Shown here: piece by piece, positions 7,684-15,780 of the stretch | Layout: each line of letters begins with the position of its first letter | How positions within the stretch are numbered: the first letter of the stretch is position 1 | NCBI RefSeq assembly: GCF_005938655.1 | Contig: NZ_VCQT01000020.1 | Coordinates: forward strand, 98,044-162,043 | Source: Alloalcanivorax gelatiniphagus | GTDB taxonomy: Bacteria > Pseudomonadota > Gammaproteobacteria > Pseudomonadales > Alcanivoracaceae | DNA length: 64,000 bases | Reading direction: 5' to 3' | The notes under the pieces: generated by a model | Seen by the model: the letters and a program-made list of their open reading frames with translations, nothing else | Told to the model about the DNA's origin: nothing | Databases searched by the model: none | Made by a program: the position numbers and the translations under genes

Positions 7684-7703
7684 GTATACTGTATACGGTA
7701 TAC
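7684..7703. promoter_or_regulatory. Three GTATAC sites at 7-base spacing: probable GntR (FCD-type) operator
   Basis: GTATAC occurs at 7684-7689, 7691-7696 and 7698-7703, each separated by one base, between the divergent hydratase and SDR genes. The hexamer fits the GT-(M)(K)-AC core known for FadR/FCD-type GntR regulators. It overlaps possible -10 hexamers (TATACT, TATACA) on both strands, as expected for repression. The 10-mer CGTATACTGT at 7683-7692 recurs, inverted, upstream of the GntR gene at 25614-25623. Confidence 0.7.
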
Positions 7704-7710
7704 ATTGAGC

Positions 7711-7740
7711 GCTTCAACAAGAATAGCTTCAACAGAAATG
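7711..7740. promoter_or_regulatory. Tandem 15-base direct repeat, possible AraC-type binding site
   Basis: GCTTCAACAAGAATA (7711-7725) is followed directly by GCTTCAACAGAAATG (7726-7740), 12 of 15 bases identical. Tandem direct repeats are the usual target of AraC-family regulators, and one is encoded at 12515-13600. The link is inference. Confidence 0.4.
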
Positions 7741-7766
7741 AACGGCACAAACGAACGGGAGGAGTT

Positions 7767-8687
7767 ATGTCGAACAGCAATCTGCTCGACGGCAAGGCGG
7801 TGGTGGTCACCGGCGCCGGCGGTGGCATCGGCCGGGATATCGCCCTGGCCATGGCGGCCCGGGGCGCCCGGGTGGTGGTCAACGACATCGGCGCATCGTT
7901 GAGCGGCGAGGGCAACGACGCCGGCCCGGCGCAACAGGTGGTGGAAGCGATCCGCGCCGCCGGCGGCGAAGCGGTGGCCAGCACCGACAGCGTGTCCGAG
8001 GCGGCCAGCGCCAACGCGGTGATCCAGACCGCCCTGGATCATTTCGGCCGCATCGACGGCGTGGTCAACAACGCCGGCATTCTCCGGGACCGTTTCTTTC
8101 ACAAGATGAGCGTGGACGAATGGGATGCGGTGCTCAGGGTGCATCTCTACGGTGCCTTCTACATGAGCCGGGCGGCGGCGCCCCATTTCAAGGCCCAGGA
8201 CGGCGGCGCCTTCGTGCACATGACCTCCACCTCCGGGCTGATCGGCAACCTGGGGCAAGCCAACTATTCCGCCGCCAAGCTGGGCGTGGCGGCGCTGTCC
8301 AAGTCCATCGCCCTGGATATGCAGCGCTTCAATGTGCGCTCCAACTGCATTGCCCCATTCGCCTGGAGTCGCATGACCGGCTCGGTACCGGCGGACAGCG
8401 AGGAAGAAAAACAGCGCGTGGAGCGCTTCAAACAGATGACCCCGGCCAAGATCGCGCCGTTGGCGGTGGCCCTGGTGGGCGACGCCACCGCCGATGTGAG
8501 CGGTCAGATTTTCGCGGTGCGCAACAACGAGATTTTCCTGATCAGCCAGCCCCGGCCGGTGCGCTCGGTGCACAACAGCGATGGCTGGACGCCGGAGACC
8601 GTGTTGTCCCAGGCGCTGCCCGCGCTGCGCGCCAGCTTCCACCACCTGGACAAGTCCGCGGACGTGTTCTGCTGGGACCCGATCTGA
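7767..8687 (+). CDS. SDR-family 3-hydroxyacyl-CoA dehydrogenase-like oxidoreductase
   Basis: The 306-residue protein has the Rossmann nucleotide motif VVVTGAGGGIGRDIA near residue 15, NNAG near 100, the catalytic Ser region (TSTSGLIGN) and YSAAK near 175. The long N-terminal half with NDIGASLSGEG and a roughly 50-residue C-terminal extension resemble the dehydrogenase unit of peroxisomal-type multifunctional enzyme 2. A strong GGGAGGAG lies before the ATG. It is first of the rightward genes, divergent from the hydratase operon and sharing its operator, so both directions are probably induced together. Confidence 0.8.
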   Translation: MSNSNLLDGKAVVVTGAGGGIGRDIALAMAARGARVVVNDIGASLSGEGNDAGPAQQVVEAIRAAGGEAVASTDSVSEAASANAVIQTALDHFGRIDGVVNNAGILRDRFFHKMSVDEWDAVLRVHLYGAFYMSRAAAPHFKAQDGGAFVHMTSTSGLIGNLGQANYSAAKLGVAALSKSIALDMQRFNVRSNCIAPFAWSRMTGSVPADSEEEKQRVERFKQMTPAKIAPLAVALVGDATADVSGQIFAVRNNEIFLISQPRPVRSVHNSDGWTPETVLSQALPALRASFHHLDKSADVFCWDPI

Positions 8688-8712
8688 CCCCGCTTTTCGG
8701 AGACAACCGACC

Positions 8713-9132
8713 ATGAACGACCACGCAGTGAGCCGGCCCGCGCCGGCGGCCCGTGTTTACGCCGACGCCCTGGCGGAGGGCCAATTCCGGATTCAACGTT
8801 GCCGCGCCTGTGGCAGCGCCATTTTCTATCCCCGCGAACTGTGCCCGGAGTGCGGCGCCGGCGAGCTGGACTGGTTCGCCCCCAGCGGCCGGGGCACGGT
8901 CCATGCCACCACCACCGTGCGCCGCAAGCCGGAGGCCGGCGGCGACTACAACGTGGCGCTGATCGACCTGGAAGAGGGCCCCAGACTGATGAGCAGGGTG
9001 GAAGGGATCGCCGCCGAGGCGGTGCGCATCGGCCTGCCGGTACAGGCCCGGGTGGCGGTAACGGAAGGTGAGGGGCTGCTGCTGTTCGACGCGGTGGCAT
9101 CCAACAACGCCGGGGAGAGCGACCATGAATAA
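8713..9132 (+). CDS. DUF35 zinc-ribbon/OB-fold protein, partner of the thiolase-like protein
   Basis: The 139-residue protein has a rubredoxin-like zinc ribbon (CRAC near residue 30 and CPEC near 45) followed by an OB-fold (TVHATTTVRRKPEAGGDYNVALIDLEEGPRLMS). DUF35 proteins form complexes with thiolase-fold enzymes, as in Ltp2-ChsH2 retro-aldolases of steroid side-chain degradation. It overlaps the thiolase-like gene by 8 bases, which supports a two-subunit enzyme. Confidence 0.82.
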   Translation: MNDHAVSRPAPAARVYADALAEGQFRIQRCRACGSAIFYPRELCPECGAGELDWFAPSGRGTVHATTTVRRKPEAGGDYNVALIDLEEGPRLMSRVEGIAAEAVRIGLPVQARVAVTEGEGLLLFDAVASNNAGESDHE

Positions 9133-10306
9133 TGCCAGCCTGAGCCAGCTGCGCGGCAAGACCGCCATCGCCGGCGTCGCCACCTTCGGTTGCGGTGAAG
9201 CCCCCGGCTACAGCGATATGGACCTGCTGGCCAACGCTGCCCGCCGGGCGGTGGCCGACGCCGGCCTGACCATGAACGACATCGACGGCCTCTGTACCGC
9301 CAGCGTGCTGGCCACCATGTGGCCCATGGAAGTGGTGGAGCACCTGGGCATCAACGCCCGTTTTATCGACGGCACCATGATCGGCGGTTCCAGCTTCGTG
9401 GCCCATCTGATGCCGGCCATGCTGGCGCTGGAAGCCGGCCAGTGTGACGCCGTGCTGGTGTGCTACGGCAGCGCCCAGCGCACCTCCACGCTGAACCGCA
9501 AGGAAGTGGCCAAGGCCCGCCGCCGCATGGACCCGCAACCCTACGAGCATCCCTATGAGCCGATTCTGCCGTTGTCCGCCTATGCCCTGGCGGCGTCCCG
9601 GCACATGCACGAATTCGGCACCACCCGGGCGCAACTGGCGGAGGTGGCGGTGTCCGCCCGGGAATGGGCGCGGCTCAATCCGGACGCCTTCATGCGCGAC
9701 CCGCTCACCGTGGACCAGGTGCTCGCCTCGCGGATGGTGTCCGACCCGCTCACGGTGCGGGATTCCTGCCTGGTCACCGACGGTGGCGGCGCCTATGTGC
9801 TGGTGCGCGCCGAGCGCGCCCGGGACCTGCCCAGGCCGCCGGTGTACGTGCTGGGTAGCGGCACGGCGGTGTGGCACCGGCAGATTTCCTCAATGCCGGA
9901 CCTGACCGTCACCGCCGCCCGGCAATCCGGCGAGCAGGCCTATGCCATGGCCGGGCTGGCCGCCGCCGACATGGACATGGCGCAACTCTATGACGCCTTC
10001 ACCATCAACACGCTGCTGTTCCTGGAGGACCTGGGGTTCTGCGCCAAAGGGGAGGGCGGTGCCTTCGTCGCCGATGGCCATATCCGTCCCGGCGGCAGCT
10101 TGCCGGTGAACACCAACGGGGGCGGCCTGTCCTGGGGCCACCCGGGCATGTACGGCATCTTCGCCACCATCGAAGCGGTGCGTCAGTTGCGTGGCGAGGC
10201 CGGCGACCGCCAGGTGGCCGCACCGGCCACCGCCATCGTGCAAGGCAATGGCGGCACCCTGTCGAGCCAGTCCACCGCGATCCTGGGCACCGGCGACACG
10301 CTCTGA
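9125..10306 (+). CDS. Cys-less thiolase-fold protein, probable Ltp2-like acyl-CoA retro-aldolase
   Basis: This 393-residue protein has the SCP-x-type thiolase fold, but the nucleophile position (Cys82 in the paralogue at 13667-14851) aligns with Met85 in DGTMIGGSS. The C-terminal cysteine motif is also absent (IVQGNGGTLS). The GHP motif (LSWGHPGMYG) remains, and the paralogue's ELHDCFT is replaced by QLYDAFT, placing a Tyr near the active site. Loss of the cysteines together with a neighbouring DUF35 gene is the pattern known from Ltp2-type aldolases, which cleave a branched 3-hydroxyacyl-CoA by a retro-aldol reaction. Thiolysis is therefore unlikely. Confidence 0.72.
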   Translation: MNNASLSQLRGKTAIAGVATFGCGEAPGYSDMDLLANAARRAVADAGLTMNDIDGLCTASVLATMWPMEVVEHLGINARFIDGTMIGGSSFVAHLMPAMLALEAGQCDAVLVCYGSAQRTSTLNRKEVAKARRRMDPQPYEHPYEPILPLSAYALAASRHMHEFGTTRAQLAEVAVSAREWARLNPDAFMRDPLTVDQVLASRMVSDPLTVRDSCLVTDGGGAYVLVRAERARDLPRPPVYVLGSGTAVWHRQISSMPDLTVTAARQSGEQAYAMAGLAAADMDMAQLYDAFTINTLLFLEDLGFCAKGEGGAFVADGHIRPGGSLPVNTNGGGLSWGHPGMYGIFATIEAVRQLRGEAGDRQVAAPATAIVQGNGGTLSSQSTAILGTGDTL

Positions 10307-10343
10307 TCGCGCTTTTGGGCTGAGTACTTTTGGCGGAATCCGG

Positions 10344-10402
10344 TTGGCGGAACCCTTCATGCCGGCGCCGGCAACACACCGGTCGATGAACGGTTCCGCC
10401 AA
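10344..10402. repeat. Long imperfect inverted repeat between the aldolase and tctB genes
   Basis: TTGGCGGAACCCTTCAT at 10344-10360 pairs with ATGAACGGTTCCGCCAA at 10386-10402 with one mismatch in 17. The loop contains a perfect 12-base palindrome, GCCGGCGCCGGC (10361-10372). No T-run follows, so it is not a standard terminator. It may be an mRNA processing or attenuation structure that sets transporter expression apart from the enzymes upstream. The rest of 10307-10506 shows no gene. Confidence 0.7.
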
Positions 10403-10506
10403 GCGCTTTGGCGGCTATCGCCATAGGCGTATTCGTGGGCCCCGGACCATGCTTAGCGGTGCGCCAAACCAACCATAACGATCGAATAACAATGAGGAGG
10501 TGCATC

Positions 10507-11001
10507 TTGAGCACCGATACCCGCGCGTCGCAAACGGCGCCGCTCCGGTCGCCGTCCCCCGGCCGGCGTTTCAATCGCGGCGAGATCCTGGTGGCGGTCG
10601 CGTTCACCCTGGTGGGCCTGGCGGTGGCGGGCATCGCCGGCGGCTATGATCTGGGCGATCTGCGTCGCATGGGGCCGGGTTATTTCCCGATGATTCTCGG
10701 GCTGCTGCTGGCCGCCATCGGCGTGGCGCTGATCATCGAGGTGGTGCGCTCGGACAATCCGCCGCCGCCGCTGTTGATGCGTCCCTTCGTGATGCTGTCC
10801 CTGGGCATCATCAGTTTTGCCCAGCTGGTGGAGCGGGCCGGGATGGTGCCGGCGGTGTTCAGTCTGGTGGTGCTCAGTGCCCTGGGTGAACGCACCCTGC
10901 GGCCCCTGTCGATCCTGGTGATCGCGGTGCTGATGTCGGCGGTGAGCGTGCTGTTGTTCATTGAGGCGCTCGGCATTCCGGTGCCGGTGTTTCCGGAGTA
11001 G
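10507..11001 (+). CDS. TctB-like small membrane subunit of a tripartite tricarboxylate transporter
   Basis: The 164-residue protein has four hydrophobic segments (about 26-44, 58-77, 90-106 and 112-155) typical of TctB. The motif RRMGPGYFPMILGLLLAAIG is a family signature. I chose the TTG at 10507 because GAGGAGG at 10494-10500 sits 6 bases upstream; ATG at 10491 would overlap that ribosome site. TctA follows 5 bases later. It works with TctA and a periplasmic TctC protein in the inner membrane. Confidence 0.85.
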   Translation: MSTDTRASQTAPLRSPSPGRRFNRGEILVAVAFTLVGLAVAGIAGGYDLGDLRRMGPGYFPMILGLLLAAIGVALIIEVVRSDNPPPPLLMRPFVMLSLGIISFAQLVERAGMVPAVFSLVVLSALGERTLRPLSILVIAVLMSAVSVLLFIEALGIPVPVFPE

Positions 11002-11006
11002 CGGCC

Positions 11007-12518
11007 ATGGATCTGTGGAACAATATTGTGCTCGGGCTCAACGAAGCCCTGACCCTGGAAACCTTCCTGTTCTGTTTTATCGGCGTGACCATCGGCACCT
11101 TTGTCGGCGTGTTGCCGGGCATCGGTGCCCTGGCGGCGATTTCCCTGGCGTTGCCGATCACCCACCATTTTGATCCCACCGCCGCCCTGGTGATGCTGGC
11201 GGGTATTTTCTACGGCACCATGTACGGCGGCTCCACCGCCGCCATTCTGCTGAACCTGCCGGGCAGCATCACATCGGCGGTGACCTGCATCGACGGTTTT
11301 CCCATGGCCCGTAACGGCCGCGCCGGCATTGCCCTGTTCGTCACCGCCATCGCTTCCTTCGTGGGCAGTTCCTTCGCCATCGTGGTGGTGATGGGGTTCG
11401 CCCCGGTGGTGGCGGCGTTCGCGGTGAAGTTCAGCGCCTATGAATACTTCGCGATCATGCTGCTGGGGTTGATGGCGGCGTCGTCCCTGGCCAGTGGCTC
11501 GCCGCTCAAGGGCGTGGCCATGGTGATCGTGGGCGTGGTGTTGGGGCTGATCGGCACCGACGTGACCTCCGGCCAGTACCGCTTCACCTTCGGTTTGGAA
11601 GGCCTCGCCGACGGCGTCAATCTGATCGCCATCGCCATGGGTCTGTTCGGCATCGGCGAGATTCTCGCCAACGTTGGGCGAGACCCCGGCGAACGGCGGC
11701 GCCCGGAGAAGGTAACCCTGCGTTCGATGATGCCGGACCGGGACGATTGGCGGCGATTCTGGATGCCCGCCGGCCGGGGTTCCCTGCTGGGCACGGTGAT
11801 CGGCGTGCTGCCCGGCGTTGGCGCGGTGCTGTCGTCTTTTCTTGCCTACATTGGCGAGAAAAAGATTTCCCGTCAGCCGGAGCGTTTCGGCAAGGGCGCC
11901 ATCGAAGGGGTGGTGGCGCCGGAGGCCGCCAATAACGCGGCCACCCAGAGTGGTTTTATTCCCACCCTGACCCTGGGCATTCCCGGCGACGCGGTGATGG
12001 CGCTGCTGCTTGGCGCCATGATGCTGCACGGTATCGTGCCGGGCCCGCGCTTTATCACCGAGAACCCGGAAATGTTCTGGGGACTGATCATGAGCTTTTG
12101 GGTGGGCAATCTCTTATTGTTGGTGCTTAACATTCCGTTGATCGGTTTATGGGTACGGATGGTGTCCATTCCCTACCAGATTCTCTATCCGATTATTCTG
12201 GTGTTCGTGTGCGTGGGCGTGTACAGCGCGCGCAACAATGTGTTCGATCTTTATGTGGCGCTGTTTTTCGGGTTGGTGGGCTATGTGCTCAACGCCTTTC
12301 GTTATCCGGCGGCGCCGCTGTTGCTGGGCTTCGTGCTGGGGCCGGCGCTGGAGGAACACCTGCGCCGCGCGCTGTTATTGTCGAGGGGGGATTTCATGGT
12401 GTTCATGGAACGGCCGCTGAGTGCCACCCTGATCGTCGTCAGCATTCTGATTTTCCTGTTTTCCCTGCGCCATCTGGTCGGGCGCGGTATCCGGGTGGCC
12501 AGGGGGGCGGACGGATGA
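11007..12518 (+). CDS. TctA-like large permease subunit of a tripartite tricarboxylate transporter
   Basis: At 503 residues with about a dozen membrane segments this is a full-length TctA. The N-terminal GVLPGIGALAAISLALP and GGSTAAILLNLPG motifs, and the repeated half-motif VIGVLPGVGAVLSSFLAY near residue 265, are the hallmarks of the family. It follows tctB by 5 bases, and its stop overlaps the AraC-type gene start (ATGA). Substrates of the family are carboxylates such as citrate, tartrate or aromatic dicarboxylates. A TctC-type binding protein is encoded 7 kb downstream. Confidence 0.9.
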   Translation: MDLWNNIVLGLNEALTLETFLFCFIGVTIGTFVGVLPGIGALAAISLALPITHHFDPTAALVMLAGIFYGTMYGGSTAAILLNLPGSITSAVTCIDGFPMARNGRAGIALFVTAIASFVGSSFAIVVVMGFAPVVAAFAVKFSAYEYFAIMLLGLMAASSLASGSPLKGVAMVIVGVVLGLIGTDVTSGQYRFTFGLEGLADGVNLIAIAMGLFGIGEILANVGRDPGERRRPEKVTLRSMMPDRDDWRRFWMPAGRGSLLGTVIGVLPGVGAVLSSFLAYIGEKKISRQPERFGKGAIEGVVAPEAANNAATQSGFIPTLTLGIPGDAVMALLLGAMMLHGIVPGPRFITENPEMFWGLIMSFWVGNLLLLVLNIPLIGLWVRMVSIPYQILYPIILVFVCVGVYSARNNVFDLYVALFFGLVGYVLNAFRYPAAPLLLGFVLGPALEEHLRRALLLSRGDFMVFMERPLSATLIVVSILIFLFSLRHLVGRGIRVARGADG

Positions 12519-13600
12519 CCCCGAGCTGCGCGCCACCCACTCACACCATCGCCATTTCCCATGTGATCGAGATCACCGAGGGCGCCCGCGACCAGGGCGT
12601 GGACGTGCGCCGGCTACTGCGGCGTGCCGGTATCTCGCCGTCGCTGCTGGAAACGCCCCTGTCGCGGGTGTCCCAGGAGCAGTACGCCCGTCTGTTGTCA
12701 CTGCTCGGGCGCACCCTGCGGGATGAATATTTCGGCTTGTGCAGTCAGCCGGTGCGGCTGGGCGCGTTCGCCCATATATGCCGGGAACTGATCGATTGCG
12801 GCACCCTGGGCGAAGCCATGCGCAAGGGCTTCTCGTTCTATCATCTGATGCTCGATGATTTCGTGGCGCGGCTCACCGTGCAACGGGGGGTGGCCAGGGT
12901 GATGATTCATCAGGACGGCCCGGACCCCCTGGCGGCCCATTACGCCCGCCGCACCTTTATGTTTTTTTCCTGGGGGCTGGCCTCCTGGCTGGTGGCTCGG
13001 CGTCTGCCGCTGCGGGCGGTGCACTATCAGCAGCCGGGGCCGGGCAGCGGCACCGACCCCTATGTGATGTTCCAGGCGCCGGTGTTTTATGACCAGCCGC
13101 GCTTCGGTTACGAATTCGATGCCCGCTGGCTGGACCTGCCGGTGGTGCAGAACCGGCTCAGCGTGGAGGAATTTTTCCAGCAGGCGCCGGCCAATCTGCT
13201 GGTGCGTTATCGGGACGAAACTTCGGTCACCGAGCGCATTCGCCGCCTGCTGCGCAAGCACCTGGACAGCGGCCTGCCGACCCTGGAGCAGGTCGGCGAC
13301 ACCCTTGGTATGACGCCGCAGACCCTGCGTCGGCGGCTGCGCGCGGAGGGTCAGACCTATCAGGGACTGAAGGATCGCCTGCGCCGCGACGCGGCCATTG
13401 AATACCTTTCCAATCCGGAACTGCAATTGCAGGACGTGGCGTTCCGGCTGGGCTTTTCCGAGCTCAGCACCTTCCATCGTGCGTTCAAGAAATGGACCGG
13501 GCTGCCCCCCGGTGAATACCGCTACACCCATCTCAGCTACACCCATCTCAAAACCCGTGCCCATCGCGGCCAGATTGTTGAGTTCGGCCAATCAATTTGA
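12515..13600 (+). CDS. AraC-family transcriptional regulator (arabinose-binding-like N-terminal domain)
   Basis: This 361-residue regulator has a sensor domain over residues 1-240 (AHICRELIDCGTLGEAMRKGFSFY is typical of the OruR/ArgR-like branch) and a double helix-turn-helix at about 255-345 (LGMTPQTLRRRLRAEG, then VAFRLGFSELSTFHRAFKKWTG). It starts within the tctA stop, so it is translated with the transporter. It probably activates part of this locus in response to a carboxylate or acyl-CoA. The tandem repeat at 7711-7740 is a candidate target. Confidence 0.85.
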   Translation: MTPSCAPPTHTIAISHVIEITEGARDQGVDVRRLLRRAGISPSLLETPLSRVSQEQYARLLSLLGRTLRDEYFGLCSQPVRLGAFAHICRELIDCGTLGEAMRKGFSFYHLMLDDFVARLTVQRGVARVMIHQDGPDPLAAHYARRTFMFFSWGLASWLVARRLPLRAVHYQQPGPGSGTDPYVMFQAPVFYDQPRFGYEFDARWLDLPVVQNRLSVEEFFQQAPANLLVRYRDETSVTERIRRLLRKHLDSGLPTLEQVGDTLGMTPQTLRRRLRAEGQTYQGLKDRLRRDAAIEYLSNPELQLQDVAFRLGFSELSTFHRAFKKWTGLPPGEYRYTHLSYTHLKTRAHRGQIVEFGQSI

Positions 13601-13666
13601 GGGGTCGCGCCATGCCCCCGGTTAAGGCCCCACGGCAACATGACCCCAATGAGATGGGAGACAACA

Positions 13667-14851
13667 ATGAAAGAACGCGTGTACGTGGCCGGGGTCGGCA
13701 TGATCCCGTTCAGCAAGCCGGGAAAAAGTGAGTCCTATCACCTGATGGCGGCCCAGGCCGCCAGCGCCGCCCTGAAGGACGCCGGCATCGAATACCACCA
13801 GGTGCAGCAGGCCTACGCCAGCTATGTGTACGGGGATTCCACCAGCGGCCAGGCCGGTCTTTACCAGGTTGGCCTCACCGGCATTCCCATCGTCAACGTC
13901 AACAATAACTGCGCCAGCGGTTCCACCGCCCTGTTTCTGGCCCGCCAGGCGGTGGCCGCCGGTGCCGTGGAATGTGCCCTGGCGGTGGGCTTTGAGCAGA
14001 TGACCCCGGGCGCCCTGAGCAGCCCGTTCAGCGACCGCCGTTCGGCGGTGGCCGGGCTGGTGGACGCCATGGTCGAGGTGCAGGACTACGACGACCAGGC
14101 GCCCCGGGCGGCGCAGTTTTTTGGCGGCGCCGGCCGCGATTACATGCGCGAGTACGGTGCCTCGCCGGAGACCTTCGCGCGGATTTCGGTGAAGGCCCGC
14201 CGCCACGCCGCCAACAATCCCTACGCGGTGTTCCGCGACGCCGTGACCCTGGAGCAGGTGCTGGACGCGCCGATGATTTTCGAGCCTCTGACCCGGCTGC
14301 AATGTTGCCCGCCCACCTGCGGCGCCGCCGCGGCGGTGGTGTGCTCGCCGGCCTTCGCCGCCCGCCATGGCCTGCGGGGCGCGGTACATATCGTCGCCCA
14401 GTCGATGACCACCGATATGCCCGGCACCTTCGAGAGCAAGGACATGCGCAAGGTGGTCGGCTATGAGATGACCGAGGTGGCCGCCGGCCAGGTCTACGAA
14501 GAGGCGGGTATCGGGCCCGGGGAGGTGGACGTGGTGGAACTGCACGACTGTTTCACCGCCAACGAACTGATCACCTACGAGGGCCTGGGCCTGACCGCGC
14601 CGGGCACCGCCGAGCGCTTCATTCTCGATGGCGACAACACCTACGGCGGCCGGGTGGTCACCAACCCCTCCGGTGGCCTGCTTTCCAAGGGCCACCCCCT
14701 GGGCGCCACCGGGCTGGCGCAATGCACCGAACTGGTCTGGCAGTTGCGCGGCGACGCCGGCCCCCGGCAGGTGGACGGTGCCCGGGTGGCGTTGCAGCAC
14801 AACCTGGGCCTGGGTGGCGCCTGCGTGGTGACCCTGTACGGCAAGGACTGA
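13667..14851 (+). CDS. Thiolase (SCP-x type acyl-CoA acetyltransferase)
   Basis: The 394-residue protein has an intact thiolase active site. Cys82 (NNNCASGS) is the nucleophile, His occurs in KGHPLGATG, and the C-terminal cysteine is in LGLGGACV. The order and spacing match non-specific lipid-transfer-protein thiolases, which act on 2-methyl-branched 3-ketoacyl-CoA in several systems. ATG at 13667 has GGGAGAC upstream and is preferred over 13640. It probably makes the final thiolytic cut of the pathway, unlike its Cys-less paralogue at 9125. Confidence 0.85.
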   Translation: MKERVYVAGVGMIPFSKPGKSESYHLMAAQAASAALKDAGIEYHQVQQAYASYVYGDSTSGQAGLYQVGLTGIPIVNVNNNCASGSTALFLARQAVAAGAVECALAVGFEQMTPGALSSPFSDRRSAVAGLVDAMVEVQDYDDQAPRAAQFFGGAGRDYMREYGASPETFARISVKARRHAANNPYAVFRDAVTLEQVLDAPMIFEPLTRLQCCPPTCGAAAAVVCSPAFAARHGLRGAVHIVAQSMTTDMPGTFESKDMRKVVGYEMTEVAAGQVYEEAGIGPGEVDVVELHDCFTANELITYEGLGLTAPGTAERFILDGDNTYGGRVVTNPSGGLLSKGHPLGATGLAQCTELVWQLRGDAGPRQVDGARVALQHNLGLGGACVVTLYGKD

Positions 14852-14860
14852 GGAACGGCC

Positions 14861-15319
14861 ATGATCGATACGTCTCATATCGGCGCCGCCTTGCCGGCGT
14901 TCGAGGTGGAGGTGGAGCGTGGCCGGCTGGCCCTGTTCGCCAAGGCCATCGGCCAGACCGACCCGCTCTATAGCGACCTGGAGGCGGCCCGCGCCGCCGG
15001 TCATCCGGATCTGCCGGTGCCGCCCACCTTCCTGTTTTGCCTGGAAATGGACGCCCCGGACCCGGCGGCGCTGCGCAAACGTCTGGATATCGACATCGCC
15101 CGGGTACTGCACGGCGAGCAGCGCTTCCGCTATCACCGCCCGGCCCATGCCGGCGACCGGCTGCGCTTCGAGCCGGTGATCGCGGACATCTATGCCAAGA
15201 AAGGCGGCGCCCTGGAATTCGTGGTGCGCGATACCCGGGTCAGTAACCAGCACGGTGAGGCGGTGGCGGACCTGCGCTGCGTCACCGTGGTGAGAAACCC
15301 GCAAGGAGCCGAGTCATGA
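14861..15319 (+). CDS. FAS1-like/HadA-type hotdog subunit of an acyl-CoA dehydratase
   Basis: A 152-residue single hotdog domain of the MaoC N-terminal type. It has FAKAIGQTDPLYSDLEAARAAG and PVPPTFLF at the start and HGEQRFRYHRPAHAGDRLRF in the hotdog helix-strand region. It lacks the hydratase-2 Asp-His pair, which is present in the next gene. The two genes overlap by 4 bases and resemble HadA/HadB heterodimers. It would supply the substrate-binding half of an enoyl-CoA hydratase. Confidence 0.8.
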   Translation: MIDTSHIGAALPAFEVEVERGRLALFAKAIGQTDPLYSDLEAARAAGHPDLPVPPTFLFCLEMDAPDPAALRKRLDIDIARVLHGEQRFRYHRPAHAGDRLRFEPVIADIYAKKGGALEFVVRDTRVSNQHGEAVADLRCVTVVRNPQGAES

Positions 15320-15780
15320 GCGCCACCGCCACCTTCAAGCTGCCCGCCGCCGATCAGGCGCTGCCGGAACTGGCCGTGGGGCCGGTGTCGCGGCTCGATC
15401 TGGCGCTGTATTGCGGTGCCTCCGGCGATCACAACCCGATCCATGTGGACATCGACTTCGCCCGCCGGGCGGGCATGGACGATGTGTTCGCCCACGGCAT
15501 GTTGTCGATGGCCTATCTGGGCCGGGTGCTCACCGACTGGGTGCCGCAATCCTGGATCGAGGACTACGCGGTGCGTTTCTCCGCCATCACGCCGGTGGGC
15601 GCGCGGCTCAGATGCAGCGCACGGGTGTCCGGGGTCAGCGCGCTGGACCACGGCTGGCGGCTGCGCCTGGTGCTGGCGGTGCTGGACCAGAACGACGAAT
15701 TGAAGATCAAGGGCGAGGCCACCGTGCGGGTGCCCGCCGAGGCGATCAACACAGTGGAGAACGACCATGGGGAAGCTTGA
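15316..15780 (+). CDS. MaoC/HadB-type catalytic hotdog subunit of an acyl-CoA dehydratase
   Basis: The 154-residue protein carries the hydratase-2 motif YCGASGDHNPIHVD near residues 35-48, with the catalytic Asp and His, and FAHGMLSMAYLG. It follows the HadA-like subunit with a 4-base overlap, and the SDR gene starts 14 bases before its end. Hydration of a trans-2-enoyl-CoA to the 3-hydroxy form is the expected reaction. Confidence 0.83.
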   Translation: MSATATFKLPAADQALPELAVGPVSRLDLALYCGASGDHNPIHVDIDFARRAGMDDVFAHGMLSMAYLGRVLTDWVPQSWIEDYAVRFSAITPVGARLRCSARVSGVSALDHGWRLRLVLAVLDQNDELKIKGEATVRVPAEAINTVENDHGEA

